64,000 nucleotides of DNA. Origin: Planctomycetota bacterium (GTDB lineage: Bacteria; Planctomycetota; PLA2; JAEUHO01). Location: positions 204,846 to 268,845 of the forward strand of contig JAJDEN010000020.1 in assembly GCA_029259775.1 (NCBI GenBank). The letters are read 5' to 3'. Numbering within the stretch: position 1 is the stretch's first letter; each line of letters starts with the position of its first letter. Both the position numbers and the translations under genes were made by a program. The notes beneath the pieces were generated by a model. It saw nothing but the letters and a program-made list of their open reading frames with translations, searched no databases and was not told the origin of the DNA. Positions 46,815 through 56,192 of the stretch are shown here, piece by piece.

Positions 46815-48218
46815 CTACAGGGCGAGCTGCCACTGGAAGCGGAGCAGGAAGCCATACGTGTCGTCGCCTGTGCCGCTGGTGCCGGAGGCGCCCTGGTAGC
46901 CCGTGTAGGCGTCGAAGAGCTGCGTGGAGCCGGCGTCACTGCCCGACACCATCGCGAGGTCGAGGCTCATCTTGTTGCCGTGGCCCGCGAGGTAGTAGTT
47001 CACCGCGACGGCGATCTCGCTCACGCTGCCGTTGCCGAGCGGATGCTGCTGGCCCGCAAGCGGCGCGAAGGCCGGCGCCGGGTTGTCGACATCGTACGAG
47101 CTCCAGCGCGCCGCGATCTCCCAGGACGTGCCGGGGAAGTGGTAGCCCAGCTGCGCGAGGAACGCCGTGTAGTCGACGTCGGCGCCCGCTGCGTTCTCGT
47201 CGCTGCCGAAGCTGGCGGCACCGGTGAAGCTGAAGCCCTTGTAGCCCAGCGCGAGGTCGACGCCCCAGCGCAGCGCGTCGGTGACCTGGACGTGCGGCAG
47301 GTCGTCGCGGTCGGCGTAGTAGAAGCCCCAGGCCCCCACCTCGCCGTACATGTCGCAGGTGTTCTGGCGCAGGGCGCCTTCCTCGTAGCCGATCGGCTTG
47401 AGGAACGCCCAGTTGACGCGGCCGCTGAACGCGAGGTTGTCGGAGGTGCGGCCGTCCACGACGTTGCGGACCGAGTCGCCGCCATCGCCGTTCGTGACGG
47501 TGGTCAGGTAGCTCCACTCGTTCTGGGTGCCGAATCGGCCGTGGATGGCGAAGCCATGGTCGCGGTTGCGATCGGTGTAGCCCGGCATCAAGCTGCCGAT
47601 GAACGCCGAGGCGAGCGAGATGTCGGCAAACTGCTGGTACTCCGGCGCGACCATCAGCTGGCGCGTGGCCGCCGTGCGGATCTGGCCCATGCGGAAGTTG
47701 ATGAGGTCGGACGGGCTCCACTGGAGCCAGGCCTCGCGCAGCGTGTCGTAGTTGTGGCTCTGCGTGAGGGGGCCGAGCGGTGCATTGACCGGCCGGTAGC
47801 GGCGGCCGACTTCGTTGTCACCGAAGTGGCCGAACTCGAGCTCGAGGTAGTACGACGTGCTGCACGGCGCGGTGCCGGAGAACTTGACCGTGCCACGCGG
47901 CAGCGAGAAGCCGGAGAGGTCGCCGCCCGCGAAGAACGGATCGAGCGGATCCTCGTCATCGTCCCACACCCAGGCTTCGTAGCGGGCCTGCAGCGTGAGG
48001 TTGATCTGCAGCGAGTACTGCCCGCCACGGATCCAGAAGCCCTGGTCGTAGCCGGCGCTGCCGGGGCCGCCGATGAGGGTCGTGTCGCCCTGGACGTCGC
48101 CGAGGTAGCTGTCGACGGCAGACTCGATATCGCGCGCGTTGGGCCCATCCGCCAGGGCGGGTGCGGCGAGGCACACGGTGAGTCCCACGGCCATCAGCAC
48201 TGCCAGCGTGATTCGCAT
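46815..48218 (-). CDS. Outer-membrane porin-like protein
   Basis: A 467-residue protein with a clear signal peptide (residues 1-23, ending APALA-DG) and alternating hydrophobic beta strands typical of a 16- or 18-stranded barrel. The DTLREAWLQWSP and RMGQIRTAATRQLMVAPEYQ regions recall phosphate-selective OprO/OprP porins. FSFTGAASFGSDENA, YHFPGTSWEIAARWSSYDV and the final DDTYGFLLRFQWQLAL are strand-like. The terminal residue is Leu rather than the usual Phe. ATG 48218 is chosen because GGGAGG lies immediately upstream and the signal peptide starts there. Selectivity is unknown. Together with Lnt it supports an outer membrane. It stands alone, with the response regulator gene upstream. Confidence 0.82.
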   Translation of the reverse strand: MRITLAVLMAVGLTVCLAAPALADGPNARDIESAVDSYLGDVQGDTTLIGGPGSAGYDQGFWIRGGQYSLQINLTLQARYEAWVWDDDEDPLDPFFAGGDLSGFSLPRGTVKFSGTAPCSTSYYLELEFGHFGDNEVGRRYRPVNAPLGPLTQSHNYDTLREAWLQWSPSDLINFRMGQIRTAATRQLMVAPEYQQFADISLASAFIGSLMPGYTDRNRDHGFAIHGRFGTQNEWSYLTTVTNGDGGDSVRNVVDGRTSDNLAFSGRVNWAFLKPIGYEEGALRQNTCDMYGEVGAWGFYYADRDDLPHVQVTDALRWGVDLALGYKGFSFTGAASFGSDENAAGADVDYTAFLAQLGYHFPGTSWEIAARWSSYDVDNPAPAFAPLAGQQHPLGNGSVSEIAVAVNYYLAGHGNKMSLDLAMVSGSDAGSTQLFDAYTGYQGASGTSGTGDDTYGFLLRFQWQLAL

Positions 48219-48415
48219 CGGCCCTCCCAGCGGATCTCCCACCCTGCAGGCAGGACGACCCTGCCCCTGTCGATCGGTGCCCGCACGGGGAGGCTGAACC
48301 AGGCGCCAGCTCACCTCAGCGGATTTCCGCCTTTTGTCAGGCTCTGACCAGCCCTGGGCCTACCCGGCGCTGTTCTGGATGGTCCGATCGCCCCCAGCCT
48401 CCAGCGCCGCCGCGG

Positions 48416-49111
48416 TTATTGGTCGGGGCCGGTGCCTAGTCGGTACCCCACACCCCACACGGTGCTGACCAACCAGGAGAAGTCGCCCAGCTTGCGGCGG
48501 ATGGCCAGGATGTGGACGTCCACCGTCCTGTCCACGGCCGCGTCGTCCCCATCGCCGCCGCGATCGAGCAGTTCTCGACGCGAGATGGCGCGTTCGGGGT
48601 TGCTCGCCAGCTTGAAGACGATATCGAACTCGGTGGGCGTGAAGCTCATCGCCTGTCCGTCGACGAGGGCCTCGCGGCGCGCCGGGTAGACCGTCAGCGG
48701 GCCCGCCTGCAGCGCAGCATTGCTCGTCTGGCTGGCGCGGCGCAGGACCGCGCCCACCCGCCGCAGGAACAGCTGCGGCTTGAAGTCGTTCTTGCGGATG
48801 TACTCGTCCGCGCCGGCGTCGAACATGGCGGTTTCGTAATCGTCGCCCTTGTTGCCCGTGAGGACGAGCACCGCGATGTGGCTCGTGGCTGCGTCGGCGC
48901 GGATCTCGCGGCAGATCTCGAGCCCCTTCATGTGGGCGGGCAGGTTCAGGTCGAGCACCACCATGTCGGGCGTGAGCTCCCGCGCCAGGCGCAGGCCCTC
49001 GTGCGGGTCGCCCGCGCCGGCGGTCTCGTAGCCGTCTGTGCCCAGCACCTCCAGGATCATGTCCCGAAGCAGATCTTCATCCTCGATTACCAGGATTCGG
49101 CCCTTGGACAT
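48416..49111 (-). CDS. Response regulator with OmpR-type DNA-binding domain
   Basis: A 231-residue regulator. The receiver has VIEDED at residues 8-13, the phosphoacceptor in VVLDLNLPAHMKG (with an extra residue before the usual Gly), VLTGNKG and EYIRKND in place of the usual KP loop, so signalling may be atypical. The winged helix shows FTPTEFDIVFKLASNPERAISRREL (read as FTPTEFDIVFKLASNP), VDRTVDVHILAIRRKLG and VWGVGYRLG. No kinase is adjacent; the porin gene lies downstream by 197 bp and is a possible target (inference). It diverges from the SagB-like gene. Confidence 0.92.
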   Translation of the reverse strand: MSKGRILVIEDEDLLRDMILEVLGTDGYETAGAGDPHEGLRLARELTPDMVVLDLNLPAHMKGLEICREIRADAATSHIAVLVLTGNKGDDYETAMFDAGADEYIRKNDFKPQLFLRRVGAVLRRASQTSNAALQAGPLTVYPARREALVDGQAMSFTPTEFDIVFKLASNPERAISRRELLDRGGDGDDAAVDRTVDVHILAIRRKLGDFSWLVSTVWGVGYRLGTGPDQ

Positions 49112-49247
49112 GCGTACTCCTCGTCGCCCACCGGACCCACCCTAGCACCACCCTCGCCGATCGACCGCAGCTCCGTACAGAGGATCGAAGACCCTCCCCG
49201 GCGGCAAGGCGACAACCCGGGCGGACGGGTCTACGGTGGTCGCCACG

Positions 49248-50711
49248 ATGGCGATACCGGCAGCCCCCTCCCTCAGCGAGCGCTACCAGGACGCGACCAA
49301 GTACTCGCCGTCGAGCGTCCAGGGCCACCCGGGGCTCGACTTCAGCGCGCAACCGCCGCCGTTCAAGGAGTGGCACCAAGCGCGCCGCGTGGTCCTCGCC
49401 GGCGGCCCCACCGACGATTCGCCGCCGTCGGCCGGACCGATGGATGCCATGCGCCTTGGACGGCTGCTCTATCACGCCTATGGCGTGACCCTCGTACGCG
49501 AGTTTCCCGGCATGTCGATGCACTACCGGGCCGCGCCGTCGGCGGGAGGGCTCTACCCGACCGAGCTCTACGTCGCCGTGCACGGCATCGACGGCATCCC
49601 GGACGGCATCTTCGCCTACGACGCACGCGACCACTCGCTCGTCGTCTGCTGGGAGGGCGACTTCTGGGCGGACCTGTCGGCGTGCACCTTCGAGCACCCC
49701 GCGGTCGCCAAGGCGCGCGTGGTCCTGATCGGCACGGGCGTCTACCAACGGAGCGCGTGGCGCTACGGCGACCGCGCCTACCGGCGTGTGCTGCTCGACA
49801 CCGGACATGTGTTCGGCAACGCCGTGCTCGCGGCGCCGCAGGACGGACTGCACGTCGTGCCGATCCCCTACTTCGTCGACGATGGCATCGCCGGCCTGAT
49901 GCTGCTCGACGCCGAGAACGAGGGCGCGCTGCTGCTCGCCGCGGTCGTGGAGGCCGGTGACGACGCGCCGGCTCTGCGGGAGGCGCCGGCGTACGCCTCG
50001 CCGATCGACCGGGAGAGTCACGATCCCGACGACGGTGCGTGGATCCCGCTCGTGCATGGCGCGGGCAACATCGCGCGGCCCATGCCCGTCGAGGCGGAGG
50101 CCCCCCAGCCGGAGGTGGCGCCGGGCGAGATCGCCCTGCCCGACGATCCGCTCGCGGGCGGCCGGGCGGTGCTCAGCGCGATCAGGCGCAGGCGGTCGAC
50201 ACGCGTGTTCGCGGCCGGCGACATCCCGATCGAAGGCCTGGGACGCATCCTGGCGCACGCCTACCCGCGCCCCGGATCTCCCGACACCGACGCGTACCTG
50301 CTGCGCGACGTGCTGCAGACCCACATCGTCGTAGCCGGCGTGTCGGGACTCCGCAGCGGCGTGTACCGCTTCGACGAACGCACCCACACGCTGACCACGG
50401 TGCAGACGGGGAGCCCGCGCGACGCGCTGCATCGCTCCTGCCTGTGGCAGGAACTTGGTCGCGACGCCGCCTTCGGCGTCTTGCACACGCTCGACCTGCC
50501 CAAGGCGGTTGCGGCCTACGGCGAGCGGGTCTACCGGACGGCGCACCTCGAGGCCGGGCTCATCGGTCAGCGCCTGAACATGGCGGCGCTTCGCCTGGGC
50601 TACGGGGCGAGTGGGATCGGCGGCTTCTTCGACGAGTTCCTGAACGCGCTGCTCATGGTGCCGCAGACGCACGCCGTGGCGTACGTCACGACCATCGGCG
50701 TACCTGAGTAG
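49248..50711 (+). CDS. SagB-type oxidoreductase with two nitroreductase domains
   Basis: A 487-residue FMN-dependent flavoprotein. The first domain (about 1-230) has the SagB/ThcOx signature AAPSAGGLYPTELYVAVHG and DTGHVFGNAVLAA. The second (about 265-487) has RRRRSTRVFAAGDIP, HLEAGLIGQRLNMAALRLGYG and a weaker core without the SGGLYP motif. In peptide pathways SagB oxidises azolines to azoles, but no YcaO cyclodehydratase or precursor peptide is in the window, so that role is unlikely here. Two-domain forms of this enzyme are known as orphans in other bacteria, function unclear. GTG 49236 is a possible earlier start; ATG 49248 was chosen. Confidence 0.87.
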   Translation: MAIPAAPSLSERYQDATKYSPSSVQGHPGLDFSAQPPPFKEWHQARRVVLAGGPTDDSPPSAGPMDAMRLGRLLYHAYGVTLVREFPGMSMHYRAAPSAGGLYPTELYVAVHGIDGIPDGIFAYDARDHSLVVCWEGDFWADLSACTFEHPAVAKARVVLIGTGVYQRSAWRYGDRAYRRVLLDTGHVFGNAVLAAPQDGLHVVPIPYFVDDGIAGLMLLDAENEGALLLAAVVEAGDDAPALREAPAYASPIDRESHDPDDGAWIPLVHGAGNIARPMPVEAEAPQPEVAPGEIALPDDPLAGGRAVLSAIRRRRSTRVFAAGDIPIEGLGRILAHAYPRPGSPDTDAYLLRDVLQTHIVVAGVSGLRSGVYRFDERTHTLTTVQTGSPRDALHRSCLWQELGRDAAFGVLHTLDLPKAVAAYGERVYRTAHLEAGLIGQRLNMAALRLGYGASGIGGFFDEFLNALLMVPQTHAVAYVTTIGVPE

Positions 50712-50932
50712 CGTGGTGGGTCACGGGTTCCATTGCATTGGCGCGTGCTGCGGGCTGGGCTGGGGGCGGTTAGGCCGCTTCGTTGTCCTCGAGTGGAAGA
50801 CCACGAGTCGTCCTCCTCATCGGCCTCCCGCCTCCCATCCAGCCCCCCGACCGCGTGCGATGGCATCTCGTCCCTCGTGCGAGCGCCGCCCGAGCACGAG
50901 CGCGTTCATGCATGCGAGTTTCTGAGGGGCGA

Positions 50933-51847
50933 CTACGTCGTCGCGCGGGGGTTGCTGCGACCGAGGCTGCCCGTAGTCCGGTCCAGGTGCAGCGGCACGG
51001 CCGGCGTCTCGCCGTAGCGGTTGTGCAGCACTTCGGCCTGCCGCATGCCGGACGCGGGCGCGCCTTCGACGCTCGACCCGGTGGCGCCTGTGGGCTGGAT
51101 CCAGCCCACGCGATCGGCGGCGCTGTCGCCATGATCGCGGATCAGCTCGAGTTCCCGAGCCGCCTGCTCGTCACCCGCGCCGCCCGAGCGCACCGCACAG
51201 ACGACCGCGACATGCAGATGCGCGGCCAGATCGGAGAGCTCGCGTAGGGCCGTACCCATGCCGGAGCCCGGCTCGCGGATCACGCCCTGCAGGTAGTCGA
51301 GCGCCAACACGTCGGCGCGGAAGGGCATGCGCACGAGGCGATCGCCGATGGAACGCGCGCTGAAGCCGCGCGCGGGCAGGACGTCGATCGGCAGGCGCGA
51401 AAGGACGTCGCGCGCGGCCCGGGCACGGAGCAACTGCGTGCCCTCGAGCGTGCCGTCCGCGTGGCTGCTGCCCGGATCGGGCAGGGCCCCGATGTCGACA
51501 CCCGCCGACATGGCGAGCAGGCGCATGGCCAGGGTCTCCGGAGGCAGGTCGTACGTGGCGTAGACCACGCGGCGGCCCTGCGCGGCGGCGCTCTGCGCGA
51601 GGCAGAGCAGGAAGGCCGTCTTGCCCGCGCCCTCGGGCCCACCCCAGACGTGCAGATGGCCGGCCGGCAGATCGGCGCCCAGATCGTGAACCACGTCGTG
51701 GATCAGTCCGGAGGGCAGGGCCCCGTCGCACGCGGGCGAGTCGGCGGAGAGAAGAGCCTCCCCGTCCAGGTCCGCGCCGCCTTCCGCGGTCGGTTCCGGA
51801 AGCGGGAGCAACGCAAGGAGATCGGCGAGGTGCTGCATCGGGCGCAT
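50933..51847 (-). CDS. Stand-alone DnaB-type RecA-fold ATPase
   Basis: A 304-residue ATPase equal to the C-terminal half of replicative helicase DnaB. Walker A is GGPEGAGKTAF; VYATYDLPPETLAMRLLA corresponds to the DnaB LEM-x-x-x-L-x-x-R motif; Walker B is VLALDYLQG; LIRDHGDSAADRVGWI and EVLHNRYGETPAVPLHLD match the last DnaB motifs. The N-terminal primase-interacting domain is missing and replaced by about 65 Asp/Leu-rich residues. It is therefore unlikely to be the housekeeping helicase. It starts 22 bases after the sensor kinase stop, as a probable operon. ATG 51838 is an alternative start. A role in DNA or signalling ATP use downstream of the kinase is only suggested by position. Confidence 0.82.
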   Translation of the reverse strand: MRPMQHLADLLALLPLPEPTAEGGADLDGEALLSADSPACDGALPSGLIHDVVHDLGADLPAGHLHVWGGPEGAGKTAFLLCLAQSAAAQGRRVVYATYDLPPETLAMRLLAMSAGVDIGALPDPGSSHADGTLEGTQLLRARAARDVLSRLPIDVLPARGFSARSIGDRLVRMPFRADVLALDYLQGVIREPGSGMGTALRELSDLAAHLHVAVVCAVRSGGAGDEQAARELELIRDHGDSAADRVGWIQPTGATGSSVEGAPASGMRQAEVLHNRYGETPAVPLHLDRTTGSLGRSNPRATT

Positions 51848-51869
51848 GGTCGCGCAAGGGAGGGACAGG

Positions 51870-53204
51870 CTACGCGGCCTCGGCCGCCTCCTGCATCGGG
51901 GGAGCTGCGGGTAGCTCCACGCGGAAGGTCGTGCCGTCGCCCGGCGTGGACGTGCACGAGACGTCGCCGCCCAACGTGTTCACGATCTCGCGCAGCACGA
52001 AGAGGCCGAGGCCCGCGCCGCGCCGGGTGCCGCGGGTCGAGAAGAAGGGGTCGTACATGCGCGTGAGCGTCTCGGGTGCGATGCCGCAGCCGTCGTCCTC
52101 GACGATGAAGGCCACGCGCTCCGCACCGGCGTCTTCTGCGCGCAGCCGCAGCGTGCCGCGGTCGCCGAGTGCCGCGAGCGCGTTGTCGCCCAGGATGAGC
52201 AGCACCTGGCGCAGGCGCGCCGGGTCAGCGAGCACGGCGCGTGTGGCGTCGACAGCAACCCTCAGCTCGACGTCGGCTCCTGCTGCCTTGCGCAACAGAC
52301 GCTCGGCCTCCGCAACGGTCTCGTCCGCCGTGACGGCACGTGTCTCGGCGCTGCCGCCGCGGCCCGTCTCGTTCAGGGCGACCGCGACCTGCTGGAGGTC
52401 GCCCGCAGCGTGGGCGCAGTCCTCGAAGAGGGACTCGAGCTCCCGTAGGACCTCGTGCGGGTCGGCGCCGGCAGCGAGGACGGTGCGGATGTCGTCCAAG
52501 AGACTCGCACCCTCCTGGGCGCCTGCGACAAGCGCTCCCAGCGGCCGCCGCATCTCGTGGGCGATGCCTGCGGAGAGGAGGCCGAGCGTATGGAGGCGTT
52601 CCTCGGCCTGCAGGCCCGAGCGCGCAGCGCGCAGCCGGGCCGTGCTCTCACGGAGCGAGGGCACGCCGCCGAGGGGTTTCGTGCGCTCGGAGCGCGTGCG
52701 CGCGTCGCGGGCCACATGCCCCATGAACACCGCGATCACGAAGAAGAAGAGCATCGGTCCCACGCGCTCGAACGCGAGCAGGGCCTCGGGGGCGGCGCCC
52801 CAGCACGTGACCACGGTGTAGATGGCCGAGACGATCACGGCGTTGACCAGAGCGGTGCCGATGCCCGCCAGGAGTCCGGCGAGCAGGATGAGGGTGAAGT
52901 AGGCCATCACGAGGGCCTGCACGTCGCGACCGCGCAGCACGAGGAGCGTGCAGACCATGGCCACGTCGAACAGGAAGATCGCGTAGCGCACGCGACGGAG
53001 CCCGAAGGCGGCGTTCGAGGAGGCCAGGTAGCCGAGGATGGTCAGGCCGTAGATGACGGTGATCGACCAGAAGAGGAAGTCGTGCGCCGGCGGCTGGGAC
53101 CAGCCAAGCACGGCGAGGCCGGCGAACACGAGTACACGCAGGCACGCCACGACGTGGCGCGGCTCACGCAGGAAGGCTCGGGCATTGGCAAGCGGAGTAC
53201 GCAC
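51870..53204 (-). CDS. Multi-pass membrane histidine kinase
   Basis: The 444-residue kinase has about five or six hydrophobic helices in residues 20-165 (for example VVACLRVLVFAGLAVLGW and AYFTLILLAGLLAGIGTALV) with short loops, so it may sense the membrane itself or a small ligand. The H box is GIAHEMRRPLGALV, N box LILGDNALAALGD, G1 VEDDGCGIAP, F box YDPFFSTRG and G2 GAGLGLFVLREIVN. No receiver domain is attached and no response regulator is beside it. GTG 53204 begins the first helix at normal spacing. Its partner in the operon is the DnaB-type ATPase. Confidence 0.9.
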   Translation of the reverse strand: MRTPLANARAFLREPRHVVACLRVLVFAGLAVLGWSQPPAHDFLFWSITVIYGLTILGYLASSNAAFGLRRVRYAIFLFDVAMVCTLLVLRGRDVQALVMAYFTLILLAGLLAGIGTALVNAVIVSAIYTVVTCWGAAPEALLAFERVGPMLFFFVIAVFMGHVARDARTRSERTKPLGGVPSLRESTARLRAARSGLQAEERLHTLGLLSAGIAHEMRRPLGALVAGAQEGASLLDDIRTVLAAGADPHEVLRELESLFEDCAHAAGDLQQVAVALNETGRGGSAETRAVTADETVAEAERLLRKAAGADVELRVAVDATRAVLADPARLRQVLLILGDNALAALGDRGTLRLRAEDAGAERVAFIVEDDGCGIAPETLTRMYDPFFSTRGTRRGAGLGLFVLREIVNTLGGDVSCTSTPGDGTTFRVELPAAPPMQEAAEAA

Positions 53205-53287
53205 GGATCCGATTCTTCATCGACCGGATGCCGCCCGCGCCTGAGCCCTACGCGCTGCAGGCGCCATTCCCTGGCTTGGCCGGCGCA

Positions 53288-55342
53288 CTATCTCCCGGGC
53301 TTGGCGGGCTCCTGCTTCGGCTCGCCGTCCTTGGGCGCAGCGTCCTTCGCGGGGGTCTCCTTGGCGTCCGGCGCCCACGCGGGGGCCGGATCGGCAAAGG
53401 TCGGTGCCAGCACGCGCTCGAGCTGGGCCAGCACCTGGTCGTCGGCCCCGCCCACCAGCACGCGAATGCGGCGCCGGCGGCTGAAGATCCAGTACATGCG
53501 GTTGGTGCCGCTCTTGCGCAGGAGGGCAGGGACGCCCGCGAAGGTCGTCTTCTGGCCGCGCACGAAGCGGCCAACCGTGTCCATGTTCTCGCCCTGATCA
53601 CCCCAGGCACCGACCTCGGCGCTGAAGCCGGGGCCCTGGAGCATCATCACATTGTCGCGGCTCAGCCGGACGCGCCAGTCGGCGGGCACATCCCGCGCCT
53701 CGACGCCCGCCAGGGCGTGCACGAAGCGCTTGCCCTTGGGGTCGGCGATGCGATGCCCATTCGGGTCGCTGAGGTCGAAGGCCGCCCTGCCCTCCTCGAC
53801 GCGCGTGAAGACGAGCCGCAGGCGGCCGCGCGAGCGCGAAGACACCTCGCCGGGGAAGCTGCCCGCCCGATCGGGGTAGCCATAGAAGATGTAGCGGGCG
53901 CCCGTGCCGACTTCGCCCGTGGTCGGGTCGGCGCCGATCCACTGGCCGGTCCAGATCTCGCACCACGCATGCGAACCCCACATGCTGCCGATGCAGACGT
54001 AGCCGCTGCAGCGGCGCGCGGGAATGCCCGCCGCCCGGCAGAGCGTCACGAACAGCAAGCAGTGCTCGCTGCAGTCGCCTTGGCACAGCTTGAGGATCTG
54101 CACGGCATCGGCCTGGGCGACGTTCGGGCTGCGCTTGTTCGCGAGCTTCGTGTAGACGAAGCGCGCCAGCTTGTACGCCGCCTTGCGCGCGTCCTTCTCG
54201 TCGCCCACGACCTCGAGCACCGTCTGGCGTACGAGGGGATCCTGCGTCTGCATGAGCGCGGTGGCTTCGAGGTCGCGTGCGAACTTCTTGTCGACCAGGG
54301 GAATGCGGGCCTTCGCGGCCTGATCGTCGTACCGACGCAGCTCGACCTTGGCCAACCAGCCCTCCTTGGCGTCGCCCTTCATCTGGAGGACGCGCGACCA
54401 GGGTGACGTCGGGAACTCGGGCAGCTTGCGATGCTCGTCGGCGCGAATGTGGACGTCGACCAGCGTACGGTCGGCGTTGAAGATGCGCGCGAGCGCCGGG
54501 ATGGCCGGGACCGTGATGCTGTAGCCCGCAGGGCGGGACGGCATCGCCTCGGCCTTGCCCTCGGTGACGCGGCGGATCACGAAGGAGCCGATGCGCACCT
54601 GGACGAAGGCGCCCGACGCGTCGAGCCAGAGCGTGATCTCGGAGCCGCTGTCCGGGTGGCGCTCGACCACCTTGACGCAGGTGATCGTCTTGCCCTCCTC
54701 GTCTTCGAGCTCTTCCGTGCCGGCGATGGTCAGCTTGGCGACACTGGCGCCCCGCTTGCGGAGATCGAGCTGCCGCATGTCGAAGGTGTCGCCCTTGGCC
54801 AGCTTGCCCGCCCGGGCACGCGACCCGAGGAAGGCCTCGGAGTCGGCCATCACCGGCTCCGCCATCTCGAGCGTGACGGTCTTGCGGTTCTTCTCCTGGC
54901 CCACGATCGTCGTCGTGTGCTTGTAGCCGGCGCCGGTCCACGTGGTCTCATCGACCGTCACGCGGTCGGGCTCCTCGACCCGCGTACGCATCCACCACAC
55001 GGTGCCGTCCGCGCCGCGTTCGAGCTCGCTGGTCGACGTGACCTCGAAGGTGTCCCGCACGCCGCCCATGTTGCGCTGGGTGCGGCTGACCACGGTCGTG
55101 GTGTCGCGCAGGGTCTTCTTGCCCTGCCACGTGGACGGCGCCCAGACTACGCGACGGAAGCCTGTCTTGTTGCCGTCGAGGGACTCCTCATACCATCGCG
55201 AGGTCGGCTGGGTCGTCTCCTCGGATGCTCGCGTCGTGGCCGCGGTGGCCACGAGGAGCAGGAGGCCCAAGGACAGCCTTCCCAAGGACCGTCTTCCCAA
55301 GGACAGGGTGCCGGCGCGGACAGTCACGGGAGGCTGGGTCAC
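53288..55342 (-). CDS. Secreted transglutaminase-like protein
   Basis: A 684-residue protein with an N-terminal signal peptide (within residues 1-40). Residues 60-350 form a beta-rich domain. The transglutaminase core near residues 420-480 shows the Cys-His-Asp triad: CQGDCSEHCLLFVTL, GSHAWCEIWTG and GADPTTGEV. Bacterial members act as proteases or peptide cross-linkers. The C-terminus is Lys/Pro/Asp-rich and probably disordered. GTG 55342 is the start: GGAGGA lies six bases upstream and the open frame beyond it codes Arg/Gly-rich filler. The leader contains a near-repeated LSLGRRSLGRLSLG from a 15-bp DNA repeat. It diverges from a lipoprotein gene at 55465. Confidence 0.88.
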   Translation of the reverse strand: MTQPPVTVRAGTLSLGRRSLGRLSLGLLLLVATAATTRASEETTQPTSRWYEESLDGNKTGFRRVVWAPSTWQGKKTLRDTTTVVSRTQRNMGGVRDTFEVTSTSELERGADGTVWWMRTRVEEPDRVTVDETTWTGAGYKHTTTIVGQEKNRKTVTLEMAEPVMADSEAFLGSRARAGKLAKGDTFDMRQLDLRKRGASVAKLTIAGTEELEDEEGKTITCVKVVERHPDSGSEITLWLDASGAFVQVRIGSFVIRRVTEGKAEAMPSRPAGYSITVPAIPALARIFNADRTLVDVHIRADEHRKLPEFPTSPWSRVLQMKGDAKEGWLAKVELRRYDDQAAKARIPLVDKKFARDLEATALMQTQDPLVRQTVLEVVGDEKDARKAAYKLARFVYTKLANKRSPNVAQADAVQILKLCQGDCSEHCLLFVTLCRAAGIPARRCSGYVCIGSMWGSHAWCEIWTGQWIGADPTTGEVGTGARYIFYGYPDRAGSFPGEVSSRSRGRLRLVFTRVEEGRAAFDLSDPNGHRIADPKGKRFVHALAGVEARDVPADWRVRLSRDNVMMLQGPGFSAEVGAWGDQGENMDTVGRFVRGQKTTFAGVPALLRKSGTNRMYWIFSRRRRIRVLVGGADDQVLAQLERVLAPTFADPAPAWAPDAKETPAKDAAPKDGEPKQEPAKPGR

Positions 55343-55464
55343 GGGGTTCCTCCTGGGCGGGGCTCTGCAGACTTGGATCCTACCGGCGGGCGCGGGCACC
55401 CGGGACGCGGCCCGCAGGAAGAGATGGTGATGCGACGGCACGAAGTCCTGATACGAGGCACGGC

Positions 55465-56136
55465 ATGACGACGATCCGCATCTCCCTGGGCGTGTGCGTG
55501 GCCCTGCTCTGCACCGCGTGCGGGGCGGACGAGGGCGCCGGAACCGGCCCCACCGGCGTCTTGACGGGCCTGCCGACCTGGCGTGTCCTCCCTGACGGCC
55601 TCGGTGAGACCGACAAGGGCCTGGTCCTGCGGGCCCGGTCGCCGACCCGCATGCGCTTCCGCATCGAGGCGACGGACCGCCTGCCGCGCACGACCCCCTG
55701 GCGCGACGTGGCCGCAGGCCAGACGCTGCGCATCTTCTGGCAAGCGCATGAGCTGCCGCCCGAGAGCGTGCCGCAGCGGCCCTCGCCAACGGACGTCGCC
55801 GCGGGACGGACCGAGGTCCACGTGGTCCTGCTCAGCGTCCAGTTCGACGACGGCATGACGGTCCGCGAGCGGTATGCGCAAAGCACCCGCCCCGGCCGCA
55901 GCCAGATCCCACAGGACCACCTCCTTCCGCCGGGGACCTACGAGGAGATGCCGGCCGTTCCGGAGATCAACCTCGCCACGATCGCCATGCTGGACCTCGC
56001 GGCGGGCGAGGGCCGGCTGCGACGGCGCAGCGGCCGGCCCGAGTTGATCCTGCCGGAGCCGTCCCACGCGGCGGACCAGGCCACCGTGATCCGCTTGACC
56101 CTGGAGATCGATCCGCAGGGCGGCGACAGCCGCTGA
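55465..56136 (+). CDS. Small predicted lipoprotein
   Basis: A 223-residue protein with a lipoprotein signal; the lipobox LLCTAC-G places the lipidated Cys at residue 19. The mature part has no domain I recognise. It is rich in Arg, Pro and Thr with short strands such as EVHVVLLSVQFDDGMTVRER and INLATIAMLDLAAGEG. ATG 55465 is preferred because the signal begins there; the frame is open far upstream but without similarity. It lies 56 bp before the vWA gene on the same strand and diverges from the transglutaminase gene, so a shared envelope function with either is possible. Confidence 0.75.
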   Translation: MTTIRISLGVCVALLCTACGADEGAGTGPTGVLTGLPTWRVLPDGLGETDKGLVLRARSPTRMRFRIEATDRLPRTTPWRDVAAGQTLRIFWQAHELPPESVPQRPSPTDVAAGRTEVHVVLLSVQFDDGMTVRERYAQSTRPGRSQIPQDHLLPPGTYEEMPAVPEINLATIAMLDLAAGEGRLRRRSGRPELILPEPSHAADQATVIRLTLEIDPQGGDSR

Positions 56137-56192
56137 GGCCCCGGCGCGGAACCGGCGAGGGCGATCTGCTCCGGCGTGCGTTTCAAGACAGA

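Noticed and set aside
48300..48345. Terminator near TTTCCGCCTTTTGTC and GTCAGGCTCTGAC
   Set aside because: Stems are only four or five pairs, and the T-run is on the strand without an ending gene.
49248..50711. Azole-peptide (TOMM) biosynthesis cluster
   Set aside because: Only a SagB-like gene is present; no YcaO protein, precursor or transporter lies nearby.
50712..50932. Gene in the 221-bp gap after the SagB-like gene
   Set aside because: Frames are Ser/Arg/Pro-rich shadows; only a weak hairpin GCGG/CCGC followed by TTCGTTGT was seen.
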